This document shows positions 1-7,382 of a DNA stretch of 8,713 nt, piece after piece. The notes below the pieces were generated by a model that was given only the letters and a program-made list of their open reading frames with translations, had not been told where the DNA came from and did not search any database. Position numbers and translations under genes: made by a program. Source of the stretch: Bacteroidia bacterium (GTDB taxonomy: Bacteria > Bacteroidota > Bacteroidia > Flavobacteriales > Flavobacteriaceae). Every line of letters begins with the position of its first letter. Position 1 is the stretch's first letter. The stretch spans positions 1 to 8,713 of the forward strand of contig JAHHLF010000110.1 of assembly GCA_018679315.1 (NCBI GenBank), in the 5' to 3' direction.

Positions 1-2305
1 CCCGTATCTCATCCTGTCCGCGTTGAAAGCGCTGTGCCTGTGTCCCAAAGAAACCCGCACGTACCTGGTTCATTACAGTTCTTAAATCCAGACCGAGTAA
101 ATAGGCATTATCCTTAAGTTCTAAGCGTATTTCTTTAATACCTGCCGGATCGTTATCGGAAATATCCTTTAGCAGGCTGTTATCTTCAAGTGCCGACTTA
201 AGTTCGCGTTTGGCCTCTTTTAATTCTGTGATGTTATTACCGAGCAGGGAGACAGAGACAGGGTCCCCTCCAAAATTACCACCCGAACCATAAATAAGGC
301 TTTCCACCCCAAATACAGGACCTACCTTTTCCCGGAGTCGACTTGTGACCATATCGGAACGGATCGCATCGGGCCGTTCTTCGCCGGGTAAAAGATTGAT
401 CACCAGAGTAGCCGCCGAAGAACCCGGGCCTACAGTTTTGATCATATTTTCAAACAAGACCTTATCTGTCTCTTTCAGGTATTCTTCTGTAAGTTCCTCG
501 TTGACCAATTTAGCCTTGGATTCGATCATGGTGATGATCGAATCTGTGAGAACCTCGTTCGTACCATTTGGCATCTGTAACTCGATCGCTACCCGGTCGC
601 TTGCGATCCTGGGAAAGAAAGAAGTTCTAATGATCCCTCCGCCAATAGAGCCGAATGTGAGAATAAGTGCACCCAGAAAAACGGCAAAGGCCAGTATTTT
701 ATTTTCCAGCGCAAAGCGGATCGTTGGGCTGTATAGATTGTCACGCATCCATGCCATGAAGTTGTCTCCCCATTTGTTTATTTTTCGCAACTTCCCGAAA
801 ACTGCCGCTATTCCCTTTGCCTCTTTATCCTTTTTTGGTTGAAGTGCTTTTGATCTGGCCAGGTGGGCCGGTAGTATAATAAGGGCCTCAACCAGGGAAA
901 CGACTAGTGTCAGGATCACGATCACAGACACCTCCCCAAAGAAGTCACCTATCCGGCCATCGAGGAATAGGAATATTGAGAAAGCCAGCACGGTTGTAAT
1001 AATTGCCGATACAATGGGTGGGATCACTTCCATTGTGCCATCAATTGCTGCCTGCGCCGGACTTTTACCCCGCTCATAATGCTGATAGATATTCTCTGCG
1101 ATTACGATACCATCATCGACCAGAATACCGATCACAATGATCATCCCAAAGAGGGATAGGACATTGATCGTAACGTTAAACAAGGGCGCGAAAACGAACA
1201 TCCCCAAAAATGCGATAGGAAGGCCAAAGGCCACCCAAAAAGCCAGTCGTGTATTTAGAAATAAGGATAGGAAGATCAGAACCAGGACCATCCCCATGAT
1301 GGCATTTTCTGTAAGGAGTTCGGTTCGCTGGGTCAGCGTATTCGATTGGTCACTCACGACATTCAACTGAACATTGTTATAACGGAGATTAAAATCCTCA
1401 ATGTAGGCCTTCACCTTTTCCGCAGAAGAGATGAGGTCTTCTGTATTTGTGCTGGTAATGGTTGTATTAACCGAGAGATTACCATTGAAAAATGAGGTAT
1501 TGGGTGTTTCCGAAAAGCGATCCCTTACAATAGACACATCTTTTAGGCGTATAGTACGCCCGGAAGCGTCGGCTCGGATTATCAAATTACTGAGCTCCTC
1601 CCCGTAATACGATCGATTATTGGCGCGAATTAGATATTCCTCTGCATTCGTCTTTATATTTCCCCCTGTTACCAGGATATTGGCATTACCTACCGCCTGC
1701 GCCACTTCGTTAAAGGAAATATCAAAGGCAAGCAACCTATTCTCATCCAAAGCGATCTCGATCTCCTCTTCCGGATATCCGGATATATTGATCTGCGAGA
1801 TCCCGTCAATAGCTCTTAAGTCATTTTCTATTTGCCGGCCAATTTGTTTTAAAGTTACGAGGGGTACATCCGTACCACTGACAGCAAAGCTGATCGTCTG
1901 TCGTACGGCCTCCAATTTTGAAACGACCAGGGGTTCCATTCCCGTAGGGAAGGTAGGCACCCTATCTACGGCATTTTTAACTTCCAGCAACATAAAATCG
2001 ATATCCCGGCCTTTCTCGATCTCGACGTTTATGGAGCCACTGTTTTCACGGGAAGTAGACGTAACCCGATCTACCCCTTGTAAGCCCTTTAGATTATCTT
2101 CGATCTTCAAGACAATACCTTCTTCCACCTCCTGTGGCGAAGCCCCCGGGTAAGCAATGTTGATCAGGATATTCTTAGATTCTGAAAGTGGAAAAAAGGA
2201 AGATTTCAAAGACTTTGCTCCAAAAATCCCAAATATGAAAAAGGCGATGATAATGACATCAACAGCCACATGATATTTTATAAAATAGGCAATGACCTTT
2301 CGCAT
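1..2305 (-). CDS. RND-family efflux pump, inner-membrane permease subunit (3' end cut by window edge)
   Basis: Proton-driven inner-membrane pump of the AcrB/HAE-RND type, expected to form a trimer and work with the adaptor encoded just upstream. The frame is open without a stop for 768 codons from the ATG at 2305 to the window edge, and I followed it through with no frameshift. Family members are about 1,030-1,150 residues, so the last quarter, with the final membrane helices, is missing. The N-terminus (MRKVIAYFIKYH) is followed by TM1 at about residues 12-30. A periplasmic porter region leads to TM2 (about 335-350), TM3 (355-375) and TM4 (381-400). TM4 carries the proton-relay pair Asp397-Asp398 in GILVDDGIVIAEN, matching AcrB Asp407/408. 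TM5 and TM6 lie at about 431-450 and 460-485. The start is 2 nt past the adaptor stop, with no Shine-Dalgarno. Substrate cannot be read from the sequence; heavy-metal motifs were not seen. Confidence 0.95.
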   Translation of the reverse strand, partial: MRKVIAYFIKYHVAVDVIIIAFFIFGIFGAKSLKSSFFPLSESKNILINIAYPGASPQEVEEGIVLKIEDNLKGLQGVDRVTSTSRENSGSINVEIEKGRDIDFMLLEVKNAVDRVPTFPTGMEPLVVSKLEAVRQTISFAVSGTDVPLVTLKQIGRQIENDLRAIDGISQINISGYPEEEIEIALDENRLLAFDISFNEVAQAVGNANILVTGGNIKTNAEEYLIRANNRSYYGEELSNLIIRADASGRTIRLKDVSIVRDRFSETPNTSFFNGNLSVNTTITSTNTEDLISSAEKVKAYIEDFNLRYNNVQLNVVSDQSNTLTQRTELLTENAIMGMVLVLIFLSLFLNTRLAFWVAFGLPIAFLGMFVFAPLFNVTINVLSLFGMIIVIGILVDDGIVIAENIYQHYERGKSPAQAAIDGTMEVIPPIVSAIITTVLAFSIFLFLDGRIGDFFGEVSVIVILTLVVSLVEALIILPAHLARSKALQPKKDKEAKGIAAVFGKLRKINKWGDNFMAWMRDNLYSPTIRFALENKILAFAVFLGALILTFGSIGGGIIRTSFFPRIASDRVAIELQMPNGTNEVLTDSIITMIESKAKLVNEELTEEYLKETDKVLFENMIKTVGPGSSAATLVINLLPGEERPDAIRSDMVTSRLREKVGPVFGVESLIYGSGGNFGGDPVSVSLLGNNITELKEAKRELKSALEDNSLLKDISDNDPAGIKEIRLELKDNAYLLGLDLRTVMNQVRAGFFGTQAQRFQRGQDEIR

Positions 2306-2307
2306 GG

Positions 2308-3435
2308 TTATTGGGTTTTGGAGGTATTCTCTTGATATATTTTAACTAACATACCCGCATAAGCCCCGACAACAGGTTTAGAAATAATCGTAAGTCCTTC
2401 TGGTACACCTTTGAGTACGACATTCTCGTCAGTGAAATACACCGGTGTTACATCGATCAGGTCGAGAATGGAATCCCTAACCACAAAGATCTTATCGTTT
2501 TCCAGGAGCAGACTGCGGTCTATTTGAAGTGCATTCGTTTCATCCCTGGCCATTAAATTGGCTTCCAGGTACATTCCTTCTTTAAGGTCCGGATGACTTA
2601 CATCGATAAACGCCTTAACCGTCTGCGAAGCCTGTTCTACTTTGCTGTTGATCCTGCTGACGGTTCCGGTATAGGTTTGTGTTTTTTCGAGGTTGGTCAA
2701 TTCAACCTGACGGCCTACTTGCAGAAGGTCGCTGAATTTCTTGCTTAGGGCCACTTCGAGCTCATAGCGATCTGTATTGATGAATTCCCCGAGCTTTTGA
2801 CCTCCACGTACCAAGGTGCCTTCGGTTACCAGCGCCTCTGTTAGAACCCCATTATAAGGAGCCCTGATGGAGTATTTGGACAAACGCTGTTCCAGGTTCT
2901 TTACATTGTAATAGCTCGTCAGGATCCCACGACCGGTAATAAAGAATTTCTCCTGGTCAGAATCGAGAGTAGGTAATTTTGGGGTGGAATTTTCCAGATC
3001 GAAACTCTGGAGGTAAGCCGCCCATTTGGGATAGATATCCGGATAGTCGAGCCGAAGATCCGGCATAACAGAAGTTATCTGATTGTACAAATTACTTTTG
3101 GCCGACTGTACTGATGCTGCATATTCCGAAGAATTGATCCGTATGATGGCTTCCCCTTTTCGGTAGCGCTGCCCGGGCCTGAACAGTTTATTGGATGGCA
3201 GGAATACTCCCTGGACCTCTGCGAACAATTCCAATCGCTGTCGAGCTACAAGATTACCGTTGGCAGGCACCAGGATAGGCACCACCTTATTCCTAACCGT
3301 ATCAACAAAAACCGTTTTGACAGCCTTTTCAATCTTAGCCCTGGGAGTGGATTTACTATCCGCAATCGCTTTAGCCCCAAAATAGGCCGCAATGATCAGC
3401 AATATTCCAAGTATAGCCAGTATTATTTTTCTCAT
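2308..3435 (-). CDS. RND efflux periplasmic adaptor (membrane fusion protein, HlyD/AcrA-like)
   Basis: Links the RND pump to an outer-membrane channel across the periplasm. The protein has 375 residues. A single N-terminal membrane anchor (about 4-24, rich in I, L and A) has no lipobox cysteine, so it is probably a signal anchor rather than a lipoprotein. The split lipoyl domain is visible as two halves, about 72-101 (AEVQGVF ... GEAIIRIN) and 188-220 (YSIRAPYNGVL ... GQKLGEFIN). The beta-barrel follows at about 226-298 and a membrane-proximal domain at about 300-367. The roughly 75 residues between the lipoyl halves are not a clean long coiled-coil hairpin: they contain a Pro/Asp/Tyr-rich stretch at about 125-137 (PDLRLDYPDIYPK). 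The ATG is 1 nt after the MarR stop and the next gene starts 2 nt after this stop, so translation is probably coupled. Its partner is the downstream pump. Confidence 0.93.
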   Translation of the reverse strand: MRKIILAILGILLIIAAYFGAKAIADSKSTPRAKIEKAVKTVFVDTVRNKVVPILVPANGNLVARQRLELFAEVQGVFLPSNKLFRPGQRYRKGEAIIRINSSEYAASVQSAKSNLYNQITSVMPDLRLDYPDIYPKWAAYLQSFDLENSTPKLPTLDSDQEKFFITGRGILTSYYNVKNLEQRLSKYSIRAPYNGVLTEALVTEGTLVRGGQKLGEFINTDRYELEVALSKKFSDLLQVGRQVELTNLEKTQTYTGTVSRINSKVEQASQTVKAFIDVSHPDLKEGMYLEANLMARDETNALQIDRSLLLENDKIFVVRDSILDLIDVTPVYFTDENVVLKGVPEGLTIISKPVVGAYAGMLVKIYQENTSKTQ

Positions 3436-3436
3436 A

Positions 3437-3907
3437 TCACGTAAGTCGAGCAGTTTCTGAATGGATCAGATTGCCCTGAATTTTTTTTAATAATTCTATG
3501 AATTGACCAACTTCTTTTTCAGATAGGTCGGTTCGCATGCGCTGAATTAATTGTTGCGCTATCGGCTTTGCACGTTGCCACATAGCACTACCATCTTCTG
3601 TTAGTAAAATAAAGTTTACACGCTTGTCTTCCGGGCAACGCATGCGGCGTACATAGCCTTTGCGCTCTAAAGTAGAGACAAGTCGGGTCAGGGAGGATTT
3701 ATCGCGAAAAGTTAATTCGGCCAGTTCATTCTGGTTCAGACCATCCCGCTCATATAGTTTCTTCAGAATGATCATCTGCTCCTTTGTAATGTCGAGGCCC
3801 GCCCTGGTGAATTCCTCCTGCAGGTGATAGCCCATGATCTTGGCTGTTTTCCCAAGCCAGGGACCTATGGAGTTATCAAAGTCTATATCTACTTTCTCTG
3901 TTTTCAC
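3437..3907 (-). CDS. MarR-family winged-helix transcriptional repressor, first gene of the efflux operon
   Basis: Dimeric DNA-binding regulator, probably a repressor relieved by a small ligand, controlling its own operon. The 156 residues fit the MarR size. The winged helix spans about 40-103: the recognition helix is about 69-83 (DKSSLTRLVSTLERKG) and the wing about 84-101 (GYVRRMRCPEDKRVNFILLT), with the family's Asp94-x-Arg96 pair at the wing tip. Flanking helices at about 11-35 and 106-150 should form the dimer interface. Cys91 in the wing might be redox-sensitive, but that is speculation. The start is a GTG at 3907; the next in-frame ATG is at codon 25 and would remove the first dimerisation helix, so GTG is preferred. 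The stop is 1 nt before the adaptor start. The palindrome at 3931-3952, 23 nt upstream of the start, is the obvious candidate binding site. The inducer is unknown. Confidence 0.95.
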   Translation of the reverse strand: MKTEKVDIDFDNSIGPWLGKTAKIMGYHLQEEFTRAGLDITKEQMIILKKLYERDGLNQNELAELTFRDKSSLTRLVSTLERKGYVRRMRCPEDKRVNFILLTEDGSAMWQRAKPIAQQLIQRMRTDLSEKEVGQFIELLKKIQGNLIHSETARLT

Positions 3908-3930
3908 CGGGCGAAGCTACTACATTTTTA

Positions 3931-3952
3931 TTTAGTTGTATATGCAACTAAA
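3931..3952. promoter_or_regulatory. Palindromic operator, probable MarR binding site
   Basis: A 22-bp inverted repeat with perfect 8-bp outer arms, TTTAGTTG and CAACTAAA, around a 6-bp centre TATATG; 10 of 11 base pairs of each half-site match. Length, symmetry and AT-rich centre fit MarR-family operators. It lies 23 nt upstream of the marR GTG and downstream of the ybbAP terminator, so it can only serve the marR-adaptor-pump operon. On the minus strand an overlapping TAACTTTA (3956-3949) resembles the Bacteroidota -7 element TAnnTTTG with one mismatch. If it is real, bound repressor would sit on the transcription start. I could not find a convincing -33 TTG at the right spacing, so the promoter assignment is weak while the palindrome is certain. 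Confidence 0.75.
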
Positions 3953-3977
3953 GTTAATTAAATCCTAAAAAAGCCAT

Positions 3978-4007
3978 AAAAAAAAGGAGCCGCTCTCGCG
4001 GCTCCTT
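3978..4007 (-). terminator. Rho-independent terminator of the ybbA-ybbP operon (module copy A)
   Basis: Read on the minus strand, this is a perfect 10-bp GC-rich stem AAGGAGCCGC/GCGGCTCCTT closing a GAGA (GNRA-type) tetraloop and running into eight T. It sits 47 nt past the ybbP stop and insulates ybbAP from the marR operon that follows on the same strand. The hairpin plus its 22-nt upstream leader (to 4029) is repeated at 8170-8221. Confidence 0.92.
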
Positions 4008-4029
4008 CTCCCTTATAAACATATACATC
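3978..4029 (-). repeat. 52-nt terminator module, copy A (GAGA loop on the transcribed strand)
   Basis: Together with 8170-8221 this forms a direct-repeat pair. Beyond the identical stem and T-tract, the 22-nt leader (minus strand, beginning GATGTATATG) matches the other copy at 18 of 22 positions without gaps. Only the tetraloop differs, and it is the exact reverse complement of the loop in copy B. Homology outside the hairpin shows shared ancestry or shared selection rather than two chance terminators. Confidence 0.8.
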
Positions 4030-4054
4030 AAAGTTTCATTCTTGTTTGAAAAGC

Positions 4055-6610
4055 TCAACTCACCTCTTTTCGAAGAACTTTCAAAGGTGGACTTCTCAAT
4101 ACTGTACGGCTGTTCAATAATCCAATCAGGAGAACTAAAAGAGTTATACCCGGCAATACCACTAAAAAGGGAACCCATGAAGGGACAAAAACAGTATCAA
4201 AGACAAATCGGGCCAAAAGAAAACTCCCCAAAAAGGAAAGTACGATCCCAATGCCGCTACCAAGAATTCCTAAATACAAATACTCTAGTGCTGTTATACG
4301 AAGCAGTTGTTGGCTCTTGGCACCCAGGGTGCGTAAAAGAACACTTTCCTTAATACGCTGGTATTTGCTTGTGCGCACGGAACCTATCAAGACAATGATG
4401 CCGGTAAAAATGCTAAAAAAGGCCATAAAATTGATGACCCAGGCAATTTTGTCCAATATATCCTCAATCACTGTTAGTACCTGTCGAAGATCAATGATGG
4501 ATACCGTAGGAAACTGCTGTATCAAAGTTTGCTGTAGCTGTGCCGATGCCCTGACATCAGGTACATTGGTCGTTAGCACAAAAAACTGGGGGGCATCCTC
4601 TAACACCCCTGAAGGGAATAGTATTGAAAAGTTTATCTGCATGCGTGCCCAATCAACCGTTCGAATGTGCGCTACTACGGTTTGCAACAATACCCCCTGA
4701 ACATTAAATATGATTTGATCACCAATCCCTACGCGGGCATCGCGCGCCACATTATCTGCCAGTGAAATAGGGATGATATTCGCCTGTGCGTTGGTTTGTG
4801 GCCACTCCCCATCGACTGTGGCCTCTGATGCTACCAACGAATCCCGGTAGGTTACCCTAAATTCATGGCTTAGGATCCATGAGTTGATGGAAGAAGCAGT
4901 GTCGGCAATAATCTCCCGAACTGTAGAATCCTTAATTTTTTGCATTCGCATGGTGATTATGGGAATATCGTCGAGAACTGGGAATCCTGCCTCGTCTATA
5001 CTTTGAGAAGCAGCCTTGCGCTGTTCGCTTTGAACATCCAATAATACCAGGTTTGGCGCTTTTTCTGTACCCTCAATTGAAGCACGCGCCAGGAGAATAT
5101 CCCTGGAAAAATACAGTGTACTTATCAAGAACGTACCCACACCAATGGTCAATATCAATACCGTGGTTTGATTGTTAGGTCGAAAAAGATTGAGCAGGCT
5201 TTGACGGGCCGTAAATCCCCAGGACCTTGGAAAATACCTTTTCACCAATCTCATGAATAGCATCGAAACGGCGCCTAAAATGGCGAATACCACCAATACA
5301 CCAATAACAAAAAAGAGTGTGTACCGTAAATCTGCCAACAGCCAATAACAAAAAATAAAAATAAACGCCATAATGGCCATCCCAACCAATAGGCGTGCCT
5401 TCCGTGATTTTACTATTCCGTTTTCCTGTATCCGTAAGACCTGCAAGGGTGAAACATACCAGGTGCCAAGCAATGGGGTCAAAGCAAACAATACCGACAT
5501 CAATATCCCCAGCAAAAGGCCAAGAAATATCGCATTCGGCGATAAGCTTATCGCTATGTCGAAAGGCAAAAGACCTTCCAATAGCAAAGGGAATGACAGT
5601 TGTAGTAACAGCCCAACGAGTACCCCGATCAATCCACCTACGAATCCCATGGTGGCTATTTGAATGAGATAAATCAAAAAGGTCTGCTTTCTGGTAGCCC
5701 CCAGGCATTTAAGAATGGCAACCGCTTGCAGCTTTTCCTTGATATAGATGTGTACAGAACTTGCAATACCTACACAACCCAACAATAAGGCGATAAAGGC
5801 CACGAGATTCAAAAATTTAGCAAAGTTATTATAACGTCGACCTATTCGCTGCCCTGTAGTATCATGGACGTCCAAATCGGCATTTTCAATATCCAACATG
5901 GGATCGACGACCCTGTCAAGTTCTTGCAGGTCCTGATCTTTCTCTGCCACAAAATAAAAATCATACCCTACCCGACTACCCGTTTGTATGAGTCCGGTTT
6001 CTTCGATAGACCTATAGGGAATCCATATTGGCGGTGCTATGGAAGCCCCAATACCCCCCGTTCCCGGAGCTGAAATCAAACTGCCCGTAATAGCGAAGGA
6101 GCTGTTTCCCAGCCTTATGGAATCTCCCACTTTCAAATCGTATTGCATTAAAAGGGTAGCATCGACAAGGGCCCCACCCGATTCTTGATATTGATCAGCT
6201 GCCAGGGCGGGTTCCGTCTGCAATTCGCCATAAAACGGATATGGCCCATCTATACCACGCACCGAAACCAACTTAGTCTTCCCGGTATTGGGAAATACTA
6301 CCATAGATGCAAAAGTTGCCGCTTTGGCGTCAGCCCCCCCAAGGGAATCGATTATGGCCGATACCCTTTCATTGGGCAGTTGGTCACTGTCGATCAAAAA
6401 ATCAGCACCCATCAATGCCTTGGATTGTATTGCGATATTCTCTTCCAGGTTTTCACTGAAGGATTGAATGGAAACCACGGCAGCTATACCCAAAATAATG
6501 GATGCCATAAAAAGCAAGAGCCGTGTACCACTGGCCTTGCTGTCACGTAACGCCATTTTGAACAGCCAATTAAATTTTGGTTTTGAAAAAGGATGAGCTG
6601 AGTAGATCAC
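4055..6610 (-). CDS. ybbP: YbbP-like ABC transporter permease with two FtsX domains
   Basis: Membrane subunit of a MacB-like (type VII) ABC system that works with the YbbA ATPase. Such proteins use cytoplasmic ATP hydrolysis to drive periplasmic movements rather than classical import. Of 851 residues (E. coli YbbP is about 804), I see about ten membrane helices: near 31-51, 268-289, 313-340, 358-383, 405-425, 430-453, 482-500, 723-745, 775-800 and 808-832. Two large periplasmic domains lie at about 52-265 and 501-720. Each FtsX unit has its coupling-helix motif, AILKCLGATRKQ (298-309) and VLLRTLGAKSQQ (757-768). Remembered E. coli YbbP features recur, including YPFYGELQTEP (124-134), VDWARMQINF with a following FPSG (652-668), and QFPTVSIIDL (699-708). 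The GTG start at 6610 overlaps the ybbA stop as GTGA, supporting it over the internal Met19. Substrate unproven; membrane lipids or other hydrophobic molecules are likely. Confidence 0.93.
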   Translation of the reverse strand: MIYSAHPFSKPKFNWLFKMALRDSKASGTRLLLFMASIILGIAAVVSIQSFSENLEENIAIQSKALMGADFLIDSDQLPNERVSAIIDSLGGADAKAATFASMVVFPNTGKTKLVSVRGIDGPYPFYGELQTEPALAADQYQESGGALVDATLLMQYDLKVGDSIRLGNSSFAITGSLISAPGTGGIGASIAPPIWIPYRSIEETGLIQTGSRVGYDFYFVAEKDQDLQELDRVVDPMLDIENADLDVHDTTGQRIGRRYNNFAKFLNLVAFIALLLGCVGIASSVHIYIKEKLQAVAILKCLGATRKQTFLIYLIQIATMGFVGGLIGVLVGLLLQLSFPLLLEGLLPFDIAISLSPNAIFLGLLLGILMSVLFALTPLLGTWYVSPLQVLRIQENGIVKSRKARLLVGMAIMAFIFIFCYWLLADLRYTLFFVIGVLVVFAILGAVSMLFMRLVKRYFPRSWGFTARQSLLNLFRPNNQTTVLILTIGVGTFLISTLYFSRDILLARASIEGTEKAPNLVLLDVQSEQRKAASQSIDEAGFPVLDDIPIITMRMQKIKDSTVREIIADTASSINSWILSHEFRVTYRDSLVASEATVDGEWPQTNAQANIIPISLADNVARDARVGIGDQIIFNVQGVLLQTVVAHIRTVDWARMQINFSILFPSGVLEDAPQFFVLTTNVPDVRASAQLQQTLIQQFPTVSIIDLRQVLTVIEDILDKIAWVINFMAFFSIFTGIIVLIGSVRTSKYQRIKESVLLRTLGAKSQQLLRITALEYLYLGILGSGIGIVLSFLGSFLLARFVFDTVFVPSWVPFLVVLPGITLLVLLIGLLNSRTVLRSPPLKVLRKEVS

Positions 6611-7296
6611 GATACGGCGACAGATTGATTGGAAACAATTTTTCCACCTTTAAGCCCAATGATACGTTGTGTTTTTTGAGCGAGTTCCTTATCGTGGGTA
6701 ACAATGACCAATGTAGTATTGGCTTCTTTGTTCAAGTCAAAAAGCAATTGCACCACTTTATCACCGGTTTCCTGGTCCAAATTACCTGTCGGTTCATCGG
6801 CAAACAAGATGGACGGTTTGCCCGAATACGATCTGGCCAGTGCCACCCGCTGTTGTTCACCCCCAGACAACTGAGAGGGATAGTGGTGAAAACGGTCTTG
6901 CAGGCCAACTTTGTCCAAAAGATCCATCCCTATTTTAGCAGGCTCTTTTACTCCCCGTAATTCCAGAGGCACAATAACATTCTCCAGGGCTGTTAGTGTG
7001 GGCAGTAATTGAAAATTTTGAAATATAAATCCCACCTCTTTGTTGCGAAGTAATGCACGTTCATCTTCGTTCAATGTACCCAAATTGGTGCCGCAAAGCT
7101 CTATGGTGCCCTCACTAGGACTATCCAATCCGGCACAAAGGCCTAATAATGTGGTTTTGCCACTCCCTGACGGACCAACAATGGCAAACGTCTCGCCTGC
7201 CGTTACACTGAACGAAATAGCATCCAAAACCCTTAATTTTTTGGAACCGCTACTATAGATTTTACCAAGATGGTTTACCTTTAGAATCTCTGACAT
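6607..7296 (-). CDS. ybbA: YbbA-like ABC transporter ATP-binding protein
   Basis: Cytoplasmic nucleotide-binding subunit that should dimerise and power the YbbP permease. The 229 residues match E. coli YbbA (about 228). All catalytic motifs are intact: Walker A GPSGSGKT (41-48), Q-loop Gln93 (FQNFQLLP), signature LSGGEQ (143-148), Walker B ILFADEP (163-169) with catalytic Glu168, D-loop GNLD (171-174) and switch His201. Sequence style is that of the MacB/LolD/FtsE group (for example FADEPTGNLD). The assignment to YbbA rather than LolD rests on the neighbours: a 4-nt overlap with a two-FtsX-domain permease and a divergent tesA. The ATG at 7296 is the only sensible start, with no Shine-Dalgarno. 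It is the first gene of a two-gene operon ending at the terminator near 3990. Confidence 0.95.
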   Translation of the reverse strand: MSEILKVNHLGKIYSSGSKKLRVLDAISFSVTAGETFAIVGPSGSGKTTLLGLCAGLDSPSEGTIELCGTNLGTLNEDERALLRNKEVGFIFQNFQLLPTLTALENVIVPLELRGVKEPAKIGMDLLDKVGLQDRFHHYPSQLSGGEQQRVALARSYSGKPSILFADEPTGNLDQETGDKVVQLLFDLNKEANTTLVIVTHDKELAQKTQRIIGLKGGKIVSNQSVAVS

Positions 7297-7382
7297 ATGC
7301 CTGTGCTTCGCTTTGTTTTAAAATGAACAATTCATCAGTCGGGAAAATAGGTAATAGATTTTAAATTATAGGGTAAACACCG
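7297..7382. promoter_or_regulatory. 86-bp divergent intergenic region with promoters for ybbAP and tesA
   Basis: Both transcription units must start within or close to this AT-rich gap. On the plus strand TAGATTTT (7355-7362) matches the Bacteroidota -7 element TAnnTTTG at all but the last position and lies 20 nt before the tesA ATG. No TTG is present at the expected -33 distance. I found no good -7 for ybbA on the minus strand. A short inverted repeat ATGAA-CAA-TTCAT (7323-7335) is present but too small to interpret. Shared regulation of pump and hydrolase through this gap is plausible, not shown. Confidence 0.35.

Noticed and set aside
345..2153. Long plus-strand open frames (345-842, 1137-1370, 1620-2153)
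   Set aside because: They lie antisense to the RND pump, whose own frame is continuous with family motifs. Their translations are Ser/Arg/Ile-rich with no recognisable domain.
4042..4700. Plus-strand open frames at 4042-4353 and 4251-4700, antisense to ybbP
   Set aside because: Shadows of the permease reading frame; no domain, no start context, and the opposite strand encodes a full conserved protein.
5175..5708. Minus-strand 177-codon frame inside ybbP in another frame
   Set aside because: Low-complexity His/Arg/Trp-rich translation fully inside a conserved gene; no evidence of overlapping coding.
6607..7296. ATPase as LolD (lipoprotein release) rather than YbbA
   Set aside because: Motifs alone cannot separate them, but the partner is a single 851-residue two-FtsX permease and tesA is the neighbour, matching ybbAP and not lolCDE.
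3437..7296. marR operon and ybbAP as one transcription unit
   Set aside because: Same strand, but a strong terminator (3978-4007) and then a separate operator/promoter region lie between them.
7323..7335. Small inverted repeat ATGAA-CAA-TTCAT in the divergent promoter region
   Set aside because: Five-base arms in AT-rich DNA are expected by chance; not enough to call an operator.
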